From: Symsagittifera roscoffensis
Lineage: Eukaryota > Xenacoelomorpha > Acoela > Convolutidae
NCBI RefSeq assembly: GCF_963678635.1
Contig: NC_087064.1
Location: 63,853,548-63,917,547, forward strand
DNA length: 64,000 bases
Reading direction: 5' to 3'
In this document: piece by piece, positions 34,598 to 45,180 of the stretch
How the letters are laid out: each line of letters starts with the position of its first letter
Position numbering within the stretch: the stretch's first letter is position 1
The notes under the pieces: generated by a model
The model's input: only the letters and a program-made list of their open reading frames with translations
The model's database searches: none
Told to the model about the DNA's origin: nothing
Made by a program: the position numbers and the translations under genes

Positions 34598-35437
34598 ATG
34601 AATTTGAAGGACAGTGAGGCCTATCATAGACCTACTGGTTCGAAATATCTGGTGGGTTCGAGTTCCGCACCATATTGCAATAGTAGGTATCCTACGCACA
34701 TGGTGGTGATGGACGCGAGGACACAGCAGGTGTTGGTCGACCAACTCTTCTCTGTGCCAAAGTGCGTGAGGTTTTCCAGGATGTCAGAAAGGTCATACGA
34801 GTTACTGACGAAGATCATTCGGGCCATCCCGAAGAGATCTGAAGGCGAATTGCAGGACGTGATGGGTGAAGAGTTCATGAGATTGAACGAGGGTAATGTG
34901 AGCGAATTCCAGAGGCAGAAAGCGAGTGGAGCGTTACCCATTGAGTTCCCCACCATAGACGAAAAGGACGATGTATACAGGATCACGATGGAAGTGGAAC
35001 CGTTGCTGGGAGCCTCAGGGTATCGGACCCGAAGGAACATACTGATGACTCATGAGGAGTATACTTGTTACTGCTTGGAGCAGAGGTTATGGTACCCCAA
35101 ACGCGGGAACCTTGTGTAAGTGTGGGACGTGGAGGAGTTGTATTCCACCGGGTTTCCCGACCAAAATCAGCAAGTATCAATCGTGGTGGTTAGTGCCATA
35201 CTGGCAGTGAGATGGTTAGAAGCTAACGCGGGCACAAGTGAGCAGGAGACGGCCGTGCCGACACCTGAGCATCTAAGCAACGTGAAGATGAACCGCAACT
35301 TAGATCTTTTGAGAACTACTTGCAAGGTTCTGAGAATACCCAAAGCCATGATGCAGACCGAGGCTGTTAGAGCAGGAGAGTTGGGGGACGGCCCGCAACT
35401 CCGTGGACATGTTGGAGAAGGTTCTAGAAGACAGTGA
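34598..35437 (+). pseudogene. Second coding block, part 8: C-terminal end
   Basis: One frame, 34598-35437, broken only by a TAA at 35117-35119. It contains THMVVMDARTQQVLVDQLF, EPLLGASGYRTRRNILMTHE and a Glu/Arg-rich tail. It ends before the 3' untranslated region. No recognised domain; no signal peptide or transmembrane helix that would suggest an envelope protein. Confidence 0.4.
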
Positions 35438-36202
35438 GAACGAAGAGCAAGAACAAAAAGCAATGGAATGAAAAATGAAGAGAAAAGGAGAAAAACTTGA
35501 TTGTCTTTGTGTGCTAAAACTTATACCAATCAACCAAGTTTGATTATTGAGACTGTTAAATTTTTTGCTTTGTTTTAGTTTGGTCAGACCAAGCCTTGAA
35601 AATTGTTGAAATTGTTGAATTTGTTGAATGGCAATGATAATTTTAGTTGTGCTATTTATATACATATGGAGAGCATAGGTGAGTATTTTTACCTATTTAA
35701 ACACGACTGATGTTTTTAACCTGTGTAAGACACGTGTTCACTGTGTGGCGACCTGGTAGCTTTGGGTAAGCTCGCTCGAAGAGGGTCAGTACCTCAACAA
35801 CTTTCCTAGCCACAGAGTTTCTTAATTTTAATATTGAAGATGAGATAACTGATTATACTTGGCGAATGACGTTAATTTAATTTTAACGGGTGCGTGGCCG
35901 TGCCACATCCCAACTTTTTAATCAGCGAGAGCGAAAATGAATTTATGACAAGATGACGTAAGTAGTCAAAAAAAAAACTTTATCTAGGACACTCCTCATG
36001 GTGCAAATTTTATGAAAATGTTGAAAAGCAGTATGATGCCATTTGTGACACGTAATGAGTTGAGGTGAAGTAGATAAATTTCGTTTTCTAATGCGATTTG
36101 TAAGGTTGATTATAGAGAACTGGAATACAACTTGACGATAACCCGGTGTTATGCGATCAATAGAGACATTGATGGTGACTGTCCCGGGATTATGTGCCAT
36201 TT
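35438..36202 (+). other. 3' untranslated region of the retroelement
   Basis: AT-rich, without long frames. It contains the hairpin GTGGC-cgt-GCCAC (35894-35906), flanked by GGG and CCC, then TTTTTAATCAGC at 35915-35926, as in the region before the second block. No clear polypurine tract lies next to the 3' LTR. Confidence 0.6.
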
Positions 36203-37074
36203 TGCCAGACTGGGACAGCGCAACCTTCCGACGCAACACAGAAATAGAAGTAGAGGCCTTAATGGTTGAAAGTTACTGCAAAGGAGGGTCAGAGTATTCG
36301 GAATTTCTAAAATTTCAAAATTCGATTGTCGAACGAATATTTCTGAGAAATGCAAAAAACGGCCATTTCGAGCCAAAAAAAGGACGAAAATTAGAACAAC
36401 AACCAATTTAGCGAGAGACAGTCGGACGATAACGATATAAAAACAAATCCTCTTATCGTGACGATCACACACGATAAGACACTTAGCGGAAGGAATTAGC
36501 GAGAAGGGAGGCTTCAGTGGGGAAGGAGTAGAGAGCAGTAACCTCCCGTACCACGAATTGGGAGTAGTAACGACGTTATTACAGGAAAATCACGGAAGCG
36601 GAGGCTCGCCTCTCCAGAGACAGTATATGGTGAAGGACTACAATGCACTGCCTTTTTAGCTACTCTGATGCCATAGACATTTGAATTAACACCGGTATTG
36701 CTTGATATTTTAGAACATGAGTAGCTAGAAAGAGGAAAGGGTCAACCCATCTCCAATGGATTTAATATAGAACTGTCACCAAAAAGATAGCAAAATAGGA
36801 TATTCGAGACGTGTTTTTGATAGCAATCACGTAGTCTGAGGATCTGAGACCCAGCTATGTGGTTAGGTTCGCATGTTAACGAAAGCTGATCAAAAGTCGT
36901 TTGACTGATGGCCTAAAAAGTGACTTTTTACTTAGCCCGAGACAGACCAGAAAATCAACTGGCAAGGTCGAGACGGTGAAAACCGAGTAGAATTAAGGTA
37001 ATTGACGCCTGCCAGTGGTTAATAGGTACTTTTTCTACGCTCCGTCACTGTGTAGTATTTGGGCAAATGTTACA
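36203..37074 (+). repeat. 3' long terminal repeat
   Basis: 872 bp, homologous along its length to 11579-12445, same TG start and GTTACA end. Contains the conserved TATAAAA at 36436-36442. Confidence 0.9.
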
Positions 37075-38500
37075 AAACCTAAAAAAATTTTGCATATTTA
37101 TATCTTACTTCCAATAAAATCCATGCATTTTTGATTGGTTTTATTTCATTTTTTTATTTGAAAATTTAGAAATTTAATCTCTCAAGAAAGCAATTCACGC
37201 TTCTTTAACTCCGTGGGGAATTGCTAATATGCATCTGTCATATGAACGTGGGTTAATTGTGTGGAAAAAGATAAAAGCACTCATAAAAGTATAAGTGGAG
37301 CTGTCATCCTTTCTCCAGATATCCTTGGGATTAAAAGATTAAGTGGGATATAAAAGTAATCGACCGTGGGGAACTGTCATATTTCTCCTGATATCCCGTG
37401 GAGTGGAATAATTAACCTGTCAAAGTTAATCCCCTCTTGTCACTTTTCCCCAGATAAATTGAGGGAAAATAATCAAGATGAAACAAGTATTGAATAGATT
37501 CTTTCGAGAAAATTTTTTTTTCTGTGATATATTATTTTGTGATCATATACTCTAAATCGAAACTTAGTTTTGTCGAAACTTACCACCTGAAACTTAGCTT
37601 ACAATTTTTTTTTCGACTTTCAAAAAAAAGGTGTTTTCAAGATAGAATTGTATTTGCAAGTATAACATGAAAAGTTTTCAAGTAATTTCCTAAAACCTAC
37701 CGTTTGAAATTTACCATCATAAAAATTTTTTTTTTCAATTTTTCCAGATAAAAAGTTTTTTCAAGATAAAAATAATCGCAAAAGAAACTAATAAAACTTC
37801 TCAAAAATTTTCTAAATTTTTCCATCTGAAACTTACCATATCGAAGTTTTGTATGAAAAGATAGTCCTTACATATCACAAATCTTAGGAGTTAGCTAAGA
37901 AACGCAAGTATCGGCAAAATCGAGCTCCAAAAAATTCGGGCGCCACAAAAAGATTCTGAAACTTACCATCACACTGAAACCTCACCAATATCTATTCAAA
38001 TACACTAGGAAACCTATTCCTTATCTTAATACATAGCAAATCTATTCATTGTCTTAAAACATGAGGGTCTCCAACTACCCCCCACTCTTTTTCACACATA
38101 TACTACTAATATCCTCGAAAGGATCTTTCAATTAGAGTTCAATAATTTATCTCTCTCTCTCTCATTTTTTCTCAAACAACAGGTTTGGCAAATAACAAAG
38201 GGATTGAATCGCAGTCAGACCGAAAAACAAATTTTTTTTTCCATGTTTTTTTTCTAACAATTTGCTGAAAATATTACAACGCAAACTATAATTGATCTAC
38301 TAGGTGAGATAATTTCTGAGGCAATTAACAAACACACGGCTTTGTTGAAACTAGTTAAAAATCAAAACAAACAAAACTGAAAGTTTAAAACCAGTGGAAT
38401 CATAATCGAAACAAAATATAGTTTTTTGTTTAAGTTATTAGAACTCCCGAAACTGTGGTTTTATCTTTTTTCGGGCTTAGATAGCTGCAATCGGAATTGT
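37075..38500. other. AT-rich DNA with short recurring motifs, no gene
   Basis: 37260-37450 has two or three copies of 'ctgtca...ttctcc-gatatcc..tgg' about 65 bp apart. 37570-37970 has repeated 'tgaaacttacca'. A (CT)n run is at 38152-38162. Nothing coding. Confidence 0.6.
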
Positions 38501-38893
38501 TCATTGAATGATATCTGGAGTCAACAAATCAATTGTCTCCGCACTCTGTGTCGATAAAATCTGAGCAGCCGAATAGGAAATTGATTGTCCGGAAGCTGGA
38601 TTTGAAACTGCTCCCCCAACAAATGACTCAGTAGACATTGCTGTCGACATATATCAGTACGATTCGCGCTCTGCATAATCGCGAATACATTCCTGCTGAT
38701 TTTCAAACAATAGGATTGACTCACAGTCATACTCAAGGAAATTTTTTCTAGGAGGTTGCTCGAGCGAGGTTGTGTCGTTCATCTCAGTGTGTTCTAATGC
38801 CGGATAGCTCTCAATAAAAGTGAAACTCTCGCATAACCTTTTCCGATTATGACGAAGTATATTGATATGATCAAGGAGGTAGTTCGGTAGCAA
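38501..38893 (-). pseudogene. Decayed uncharacterised frame downstream of the minus-strand Polinton capsid gene
   Basis: Minus strand 38893-38654 is open (ESYPALEHTEMNDTTSLEQP; LFENQQECIRDYAERESY). After one frame change it continues as a Ser/Thr/Ala-rich segment from an ATG near 38648 (MSTAMSTESFVGGAVSNPAS) to a stop near 38501. Composition is protein-like but no family is recognised. Its place after the capsid gene is where the protease lies in the other Polinton, but I see no protease motif. Confidence 0.35.
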
Positions 38894-39377
38894 CGTGTGT
38901 ATTTTTGTAGTCCATTGCTAGTTTTGATTGCCGCCGCTTTTTCGGGGAGCCAAGTCATTGAACGGACTTGCTCTAGCTGGAGAGGCTCTCTCTCTCGCTC
39001 TGTTGATAGATGACTGCAATTTATTCTCTCGTGTACGTTTGGTAAACAATAGTTCTACCAAACCCTGGTTTTATTCGCCAGGACAAGTCATGACTTGAAG
39101 ATGTCTTAAGTTTTAGTAAAATAATATGAATGAATTGAACCGAAGTAAAATTGAGAGAAGGAAAAATATGGCCTCAAGTTTGCTTCGGCTCGCAAAATAA
39201 ATCTGTTCAAACTCAAACTGACATGTAAAACTGTCGCATAACCGTTATAGAAAACTGAACGCTTTTATAAACATTTGAACGGTGAGCAAGCTGCTGAGTT
39301 TTCTAGAATAATTGCCATGATTTTGAGTGGCTATGGGTCAATAAAAATTTTTTAAAACACTTTGTTAGAGAAAATTA
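38894..39377. other. AT-rich spacer, no gene seen
   Basis: Contains a (CT)n-like run at 38985-39001 and nothing else that I can support. Confidence 0.5.
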
Positions 39378-40740
39378 TCAGGAAAACAATTCAAATTTTA
39401 AATATTTCTTTTCATCTTTAGCTCTCTTGTCTTTTAAAAAAATGTTACTACAACAGCGGCAGGCGTCCTTGAGGAGTGTAGTGACGAGCAACACCGGGTT
39501 AGCTACTGCCCGGTAAACCGAACAGCCACGCCTTAATATTTCGAAAGTTTTGATCTGAAACTTTTTGCGGTTCACTTGTAGAAAAATCTTTAGGAGAACA
39601 TCACGGAGAGAAAATCTAATTGTCACACCGCTCTAAAAATCGCGTGAAGCCTCCTGAGATCAATAGCCAGAAAATAATTATAATCATAATTTGCAAGACT
39701 GATTCCATGACTAGTGTTCAACACAAAATCAAGAGCTTCAAGTTTTGTAAAAGTTCTCTTATTGTCTGTTGTTGAGAGTTGAGTTCCGGCAACGGGTAGG
39801 CCGTTTTTGTACTCAATGATCTCCTTCGACCCAAACTTCTGCTAATGAAAAGGATTTGTCCTCTTAGTACCCAAATATGCTTCATTTATGCCCATTGCTA
39901 ATATCACTCTTCGCACAGGTTATTTTGCGAAAACATACTCTTGTCGCCAGCTTTGTACCCCTGTAGTTGCAAGAAATGTTTTTGGCACTACTTCGATGTA
40001 ATTGTAAATGGCAGGGCTCTTCAACAAAGTTTATTCTATCGATTAGAGGACATAGTCAGTCACAGTCATCTTTCTGACATATTTGAACCTTGTAGTGTTT
40101 ATTTGAACCTTGTTTGTACCTTGTAGTGTTCGGCTGCATCTTGAGATGTGACAACAAAATCCTTAGGAGAACATCAGGGAGAGAAAATCTTATTGTCACA
40201 CCGCTAAGTCATATGAAGTCGCAAACAATTTTACCAAATAGTTTCAGCTCGTTCGAGACCGCAACGAGAGTTTTACGCTCCATAACATCCTCAGCTCTCT
40301 TTCTAATACCGTCAGTAGCTGATGAGTTTTCTTCATAATTATAACCTTGACAAGCCAACCGTGTTTTTTGACATCATTACCGTATGAAAGCTTGGTCTAA
40401 ATAAAGCTTTTATGGGCAAAATTAGCGTAGGTAGTTGACATTTTCTCACTATTCAAAGACAGTGTACAATCAGAAAATAATGAAGATGATGGAATGTTAA
40501 CGAGGTACGGCGTGTCTCTGTTTGCCCCTCTGAAATATGCGTTCGAATCAAATTTCCATTGCTTCGAACAAATTGTGCAGTTTTTTTCTAAACGAGTTTG
40601 TTGAAGATCGATGAAATTATTTCTGTCACCGAGGACTTCAAACTCGAGCATTTGACCATCAGGAGAGTAGTAAAGTCCAACTTGGTGAATGCTTTTTCAA
40701 AGTAAAGGTGACAAGTAAGGGTGGTTTTTCAAATAAGTGC
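39378..40740 (-). pseudogene. Second Polinton: major capsid protein (F54H12.2-like), decayed
   Basis: On the minus strand conserved blocks run in order. First LEFEVLGDRNNFIDLQQTRL (from 40645) and LVNIPSSSLFSDCTLSLNSE. Then SATDGIRKRAEDVMERKTL (about 40320-40270), YVRKMTVTDY, SPAIYNYIEVVPKTFLATTG (about 40020-39950) and KNGLPVAGTQLSTTDNKRTF (about 39800). Then ISLANYDYNYFLAIDL to about 39650. This is the same family as 9096-10400 but clearly diverged. Several stops and frameshifts disable it. The stretch 39626-39378 is a further open piece that starts with a second copy of a motif also found at 40150-40215. Confidence 0.8.
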
Positions 40741-40769
40741 AACGAGCTGTGAGTTGCTTCACTCGGACT

Positions 40770-41190
40770 TCAATTAGAAATCATTTTAAAGCCTTTTTCT
40801 GTAAAGAAATCGAAGCGACTTCTCTGTGCAGTTCGTTTTCTGGGAATGACGCGTCTCGTTATTCGTTTCACCGCTATTGTTATTTCCGGATAAATTTTTC
40901 GAGATCTACGTCCTCCTCCTAATTGCTTTTGCTTGTTTTTTTTTACCGGGGCTTTTGAGTGCATGCTTAGGGCTTTTTTTTGTTGCAACTTCTATCAGTT
41001 CTGGAGCTGCCTGAAGAATTAGTTCTTTTCTGATTCTTTTTGCTGCGAGTATCACACAATTTTTAGCCATTGGAATTGCCATTTTTTCTATTCCTAAGGC
41101 TAATGCACCAAATCCACTGCCTCATTGTCTATAAAACCCCGAAAAATGTGGTAGGTTTGCTTGGTTGTTGATATGAATCCATAGTGATCA
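40770..41190 (-). pseudogene. Second Polinton: small basic virion-type protein
   Basis: Minus-strand reading gives GSGFGALALGIEKMAIPMAK and LAAKRIRKELILQAAPELIE (about 41120-41000). A Lys/Arg-rich tail follows (RRVIPRKRTAQRSRFDFF) to 40770. It has the same glycine-rich start and basic tail as 8709-9096, in the same position between minor and major capsid genes. At least one frameshift. Confidence 0.65.
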
Positions 41191-41210
41191 ATTGCTAAAC
41201 TTTTGAAATT

Positions 41211-42030
41211 TCAACGTGAAAACAACTTTCCCCCTCCAGCAAAAGGAACAAGGCCTCCATTTTCTGTGCGCAAGTCCACAGGAATGTAAGAAAAATTATT
41301 GATCAAAAGCTTTTTGAAGTCCAAATTACGACACACTTTACGATGATTTGGTTCAATTGTACATGCGTAAACGCTTTTCCCTCGACGATTTGTATCAATG
41401 ACTCGTAACAGGGGTGCTTCTGTGTCTCCGATTATTTGATATTGAATTATGTCCTGGTAAACAAACATCAGCTGAGTACCAGAACATACATCAACGGGAT
41501 AGTCCGCAATAAGATCTTGAGTAGTGAATGTGCTATATTTCGAGCTTCTTTGTTTGTAACCTATATGATAGACGCCTTTGAGTCCAAGTAGACTAGGAAA
41601 TTGCGGGCTTGAAAAAAATATACCTTCCCAATAATGCAGCCATAGTGAAAGGTGTTTGGCTATGGGATCTATAACGTAATCCAATTTCTCTAATTCTGTC
41701 TTTAGACGAATCTCGTCTAGTATTTGTTCACTTCTCGCATTCTCTCCTTTTATTAATTTTTGCCGTTTCTCCAAAGTAAGGTCTGGAGTAAGGTCTTTCT
41801 CAACTTTCAAGCTTGCTATAAACCTATCCTTTATTTAGTACACAATGTTGTTGTCAGTTATGTTGTTTATCTGAATAGGGAAGTTAGTTTCTGTAACTGC
41901 TACTCTCCATTCACCGTGCAAATTTGTTTTTTTCACTCAAGAGATTTTTAAACTTGGTCAAAGTGTTATCTTTGAAAACGTTCATTGATGCATATGCAAC
42001 AAGGGTAATTGTGAAGAAAGGGGGAAATTT
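41211..42030 (-). pseudogene. Second Polinton: minor capsid (penton-like) protein
   Basis: The minus-strand N-terminus near 42030 reads FFTITLVAYASMNVFKDNTL, then LHGEWRVAVTETNFPIQINN. After a TAA near 41840 a 200-codon open piece follows (41810-41211) with YQIIGDTEAPLLRVIDT and PVDLRTENGGLVPFAGGGK. These are the blocks of the same Polinton protein found at 7878-8712, in a different, longer subfamily. One stop and a changed C-terminus; the rest is well preserved. Confidence 0.8.
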
Positions 42031-42079
42031 TTGGGTGAAAAGGCTGGAAGTGCCATCAGTCATGAATGTTTATGCTTCC

Positions 42080-42600
42080 TGCTTCTCCAGAAGTAGAATT
42101 AGCTCAGACTGGTAAAAATCTCCCTCAATCGGTTCTCTGTTAGAATCAATCAAATTGTATGATGGAGGACTTTGTGTTGGTATGTCAAAAACTTCAAAGT
42201 CTCATCGGTGAACGATTGTTTATAACGCTTGCGAAAAGGTATGACTTCTTTGGCAAGTCTAACATAATCACCGACATAATATTTTGGACGTCAAACTAAT
42301 TTCAATGACTGTTCTGCTTTTATTGAAAACAAGCGAGCAATATCTTTTCAAGTAACTTTGTTGGTTTCACGATTTGTGACACGATTTCTTCTGAAAGAAT
42401 TGCACTCACAGAATTTTGCAATTTATCAATGTATGTGCATGTCCATTTATCCTCTAACTATTCAAAAATTAAATTTTTCAAGGAAAGGATACTTCTCTCA
42501 GTGGATGCGGACTTTTTATCACTCTATGTGCTATAATTTGTTTTGCCTCTTTTTCTCATAATGCTTCGAAGGACCCTTCAAAACCCTTCAAACTCCAGGG
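42080..42600 (-). pseudogene. Second Polinton: integrase C-terminal part, decayed
   Basis: Minus-strand pieces read KNLIFE and YIDKLQNSVSAI (about 42480-42400), PKYYVGDYVRLAKEVIPFRK (about 42290-42230) and TQSPPSYNLIDSNREPIEGD, then FYQSELILLLEKQ (42180-42080). These are the post-catalytic helices and the SH3-like module of Polinton integrases. The catalytic core is not legible. It sits directly upstream of the minor capsid gene, as in the plus-strand copy. Confidence 0.7.
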
Positions 42601-42609
42601 CAACATTTA

Positions 42610-43121
42610 ACAGTAAGTGGGACCCTCTTGGTAGAACTCTTTTATAGATTCAGCCGCATCGTGCAAAATAGCAGGCAATCGTAAAAATTTGGTATTTTTT
42701 AAGTATTTGTCCAAGGAAGAGTTATCAATACCAATAAAGCCTCCATAAGGTCTCAACTGAAACAAAATGGCGTAGTCAAGATTATCAGAACTAACAAAAA
42801 ACAGAGAACGTGCAGCTGGAAATTAATTTAGTCGGTTAGAGTTATCAGGATAAGTTTATTTCAAAGACGTATAAATTTCAAGACTTATTTTTATATTAAC
42901 AGGAGCTACTCTACTTTATTTGGATTTTCGTTTTTTGCTTTTTGCAACGAGTCTCCAACCTGCAGAGGTTCAAGCCAGTGGAACTGAAAGTGACCTTGCA
43001 GATACCATTTAGACTCATAAGGATATTGGTGGTAAATAATCAAATAAACAACCGAAACTTTTTTGTATTTTGATAGCTTGTTAAAACATAGACGGATTTT
43101 TTCTATCCAAGTCTTTAACAA
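42610..43121 (-). pseudogene. Uncharacterised coding remnant upstream of the second integrase
   Basis: Two minus-strand pieces look protein-like: 43121-42906 (WYLQGHFQFHWLEPLQVGD) and about 42820-42610 (PYGGFIGIDNSSLDKYLKNT, then KEFYQEGPTYC). The family is not recognised. They may be one gene of the Polinton between its end and the integrase. Confidence 0.35.
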
Positions 43122-43697
43122 CTCATATTAAGGATTAAAAATTGTACTAAGTGATTTGTTGAAGCTCACCCAATTAAAATTTTTCTTTGAAAATTAACTT
43201 GTATTATTTCTTTGAAATTTCTTTTGCCCTCTCGAGAAACACGACGAAGCGTTCATTACAGTTTGAAAAATGTTTTTGTTTTTGTAGTTGAAAACACTCT
43301 TAAATGTAAATGTTCTTTATCAAAATCTTAAGTACACCAAGTTCCCTCTAACTTCATTTTTTTAAATTTCAATGTTTGACATGACAAGTTTGTCATTTAG
43401 TATACTTTGACCAGAAACGGCCGCCGCCTTTGGAGGGTGATTTTAATTTACTGCCTTTTCAACATAAAAAAGCTCAAATTAAGGAAAATTTTGTTTTGCT
43501 GCCAACATTTAAGCTACGCTGCCAAAATCGCCGGCGAAGTTAAATTATGTACCTTAAAAGTCAATTCCACTTTCTCATACAAATTTCAACTAGGTCGAAC
43601 GTTCATTGCCCGAAGCATTTATATTATTTTATATGATACAAATAATTACCCAGGACCAATAATTAGGACTTCAAAAAATGAAATTAGAAAAAACTTT
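43122..43697. other. AT-rich spacer; one long plus frame of doubtful meaning
   Basis: A 106-codon plus-strand frame covers 43407-43727 but begins without ATG and has no recognisable content. I see nothing else. Confidence 0.4.
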
Positions 43698-43894
43698 GTA
43701 TCGTGTCTCTTGTTAAGCGAAGCTTAGCAAGATCCTAAGTAGGGGTCTTCTGCTTTTTGGGTGGAAAATTTCTTTTGTTTACAAAATCCTATGATGAGTG
43801 TCCTCCAAAAAACTAAGGACCTCTTTCCTAGGGTTTTTCTTTAGTTGAAGACCCCCTTTAGCAATGAACTCACTTAGGATCCGGGACACGATAC
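43698..43894. mobile_element. Short inverted-repeat (MITE-like) element
   Basis: GTATCGTGTC at 43698 is the exact reverse complement of GACACGATAC ending at 43894. Further in, GATCCTAAGT and GGGGTCTTC on the left pair with GAAGACCCCC and ACTTAGGATC on the right. The arms are imperfect (about 55-60 nt). No convincing target duplication. Confidence 0.55.
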
Positions 43895-43908
43895 ACTACT
43901 ACTGTCTG

Positions 43909-44363
43909 CTTCGTTGTTTATTATGTTATAGATTTCAATTTTTTGAAAAAAAAACTAAACAATTTCACAACAATTTCCAAATTCATTCAAAGCTGTATTG
44001 ACACTTTTTGTTGCATCTTCTCAGTTTGGAACATTTGTGCAGTCAATTGGTGATTTAAGTTTCAGATCAATCATGTATGAGTTAAAGATGAGTGGTCCAA
44101 GAAATTTTCTCAGCGAAACTCTTCGAAATAATTTTATCTAATTTGATTCGGTTACAATCGTTTTTTATTGTCTTATTTTCACAAAAATTCGACTAAAATA
44201 GTTTCTTCATTTTCAATGCCAAAAAACCTCTTTTAAATTTCAGTTTTTTTCTGCTTCGTTGATTCTAATGTTATAAACTTCCCTTTGATTGAAACGGCTC
44301 TGAAAAAAAATGCGAAAAAATTTCACTACAATTTTCAAATTCATTCAAAGCTGCATTGACGAT
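43909..44363. repeat. Diverged direct repeat pair (about 105-115 bp, 340 bp apart)
   Basis: 43909-44013 and 44248-44363 share 'ctgcttcgtt', 'atgttata', 'aatttcac-acaat-tt' and 'aaattcattcaaagctg.attgac'. Similarity is moderate. Confidence 0.6.
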
Positions 44364-45180
44364 AGGTCATTTAGGTATTGATTTTAGGCGATTTGAAATA
44401 ATTGAGAATCTTAAGTTTTTAATTAGTTTTTCATTATTTTGTAATTTATTGAAATAATTGCTATTGAAAGTTTAAAAAAGAAGTGCTGCTACAGTTTTAT
44501 TTTCATTGATGGATTTTTGAAATGACTCAGTACAGTAAAGAAGATAATCTGTAGTTGAAAATGATGCATAAGAATCCAAACAGTCTTTTAGCTTATATAT
44601 CTATCCTTAAGAGATATTTGTGTTTTTGTTTGTAAAGAAAATTTTCGCAAATTTTGACATTCTTTTAGTAATTGAATTTCATCCGAAAAGTGATGGTTTT
44701 TCTGGATCATCGGTTTGTATATTGGGCTTATAACAGCAATTCAGTGGAAATAATCTTGGCTTAAAATTTTCATTGAAGTAAAAAGCTAGGGGATATTATA
44801 TTTTAATTTTTAATCTTTAAGCGTCCAGGCTGCGGTATATCAAACCTATTTGGTAATCACTTTAAGTTAGATTTTACGGCTTCAGCTCTGAAATCTTTGA
44901 ACCAAAACATATTTGACAAAACTTTATACTGCTAAATTTTCAGGTGGCAAGGATTTTTTCAAGTGCTTTTTTCAGATTGCGCTGCACATACTTAGCTCTG
45001 AAGCCCCTTGCGCAGCAAATAAAAGCGCTCAGTTGGTGGGACTTTTGTTATATTTCAATTTATTTAACTTTAAGCATAAGCAATATAATAGCATATGATG
45101 ATACTTTTTTTGGCTATTGTTAAAACTTGTTTAAAAAAATAGTAATATGAAAATGTATGGGATTTATTTTTTTGAGACGC
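44364..45180. other. AT-rich DNA, no gene seen
   Basis: Low-complexity AT-rich sequence without legible coding or repeat signals. Confidence 0.6.

Larger units (their letters stand above)
11579..37074 (+). mobile_element. Giant Ty3/gypsy-type LTR retroelement (25.5 kb), composite and inactive
   Basis: Two ~870-bp direct repeats (11579-12445 and 36203-37074) begin TGCCAGACTGG and end GTTACA, giving TG...CA termini. Between them lie a primer-binding-like site and a long structured leader. Then follow gag with a zinc knuckle, a DTG protease, RT with YVDD, RNase H, integrase with HHCC and a D-x35-E pair, a macro-like domain, and a second ~8.4-kb coding block with an SGNH-like domain. The protease-RT-RNaseH-integrase order is that of Ty3/gypsy elements. 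No target-site duplication is evident at the flanks. Many stops and frameshifts show it is dead. The 5' part is duplicated (about 2 kb), so an unduplicated element would be about 23.5 kb. Confidence 0.9.

Noticed and set aside
27443-35665. Many long minus-strand frames opposite the second coding block
   Set aside because: GC-richer coding DNA gives long antisense frames; the plus-strand reading carries the recognisable motifs and continuity.
35438-36202. Search for an envelope gene or polypurine tract before the 3' LTR
   Set aside because: No signal peptide, transmembrane frame or clear purine run next to the LTR was found.
11560-37090. Target-site duplication flanking the LTR element
   Set aside because: The bases before 11579 (ctactc) and after 37074 (aaacct) do not match; the termini may be rearranged.
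39440-39545. GC-richer patch that looked like an RNA gene
   Set aside because: It has a short CCGGG/CCCGG hairpin but no tRNA or rRNA features, and it is open in the minus frame.
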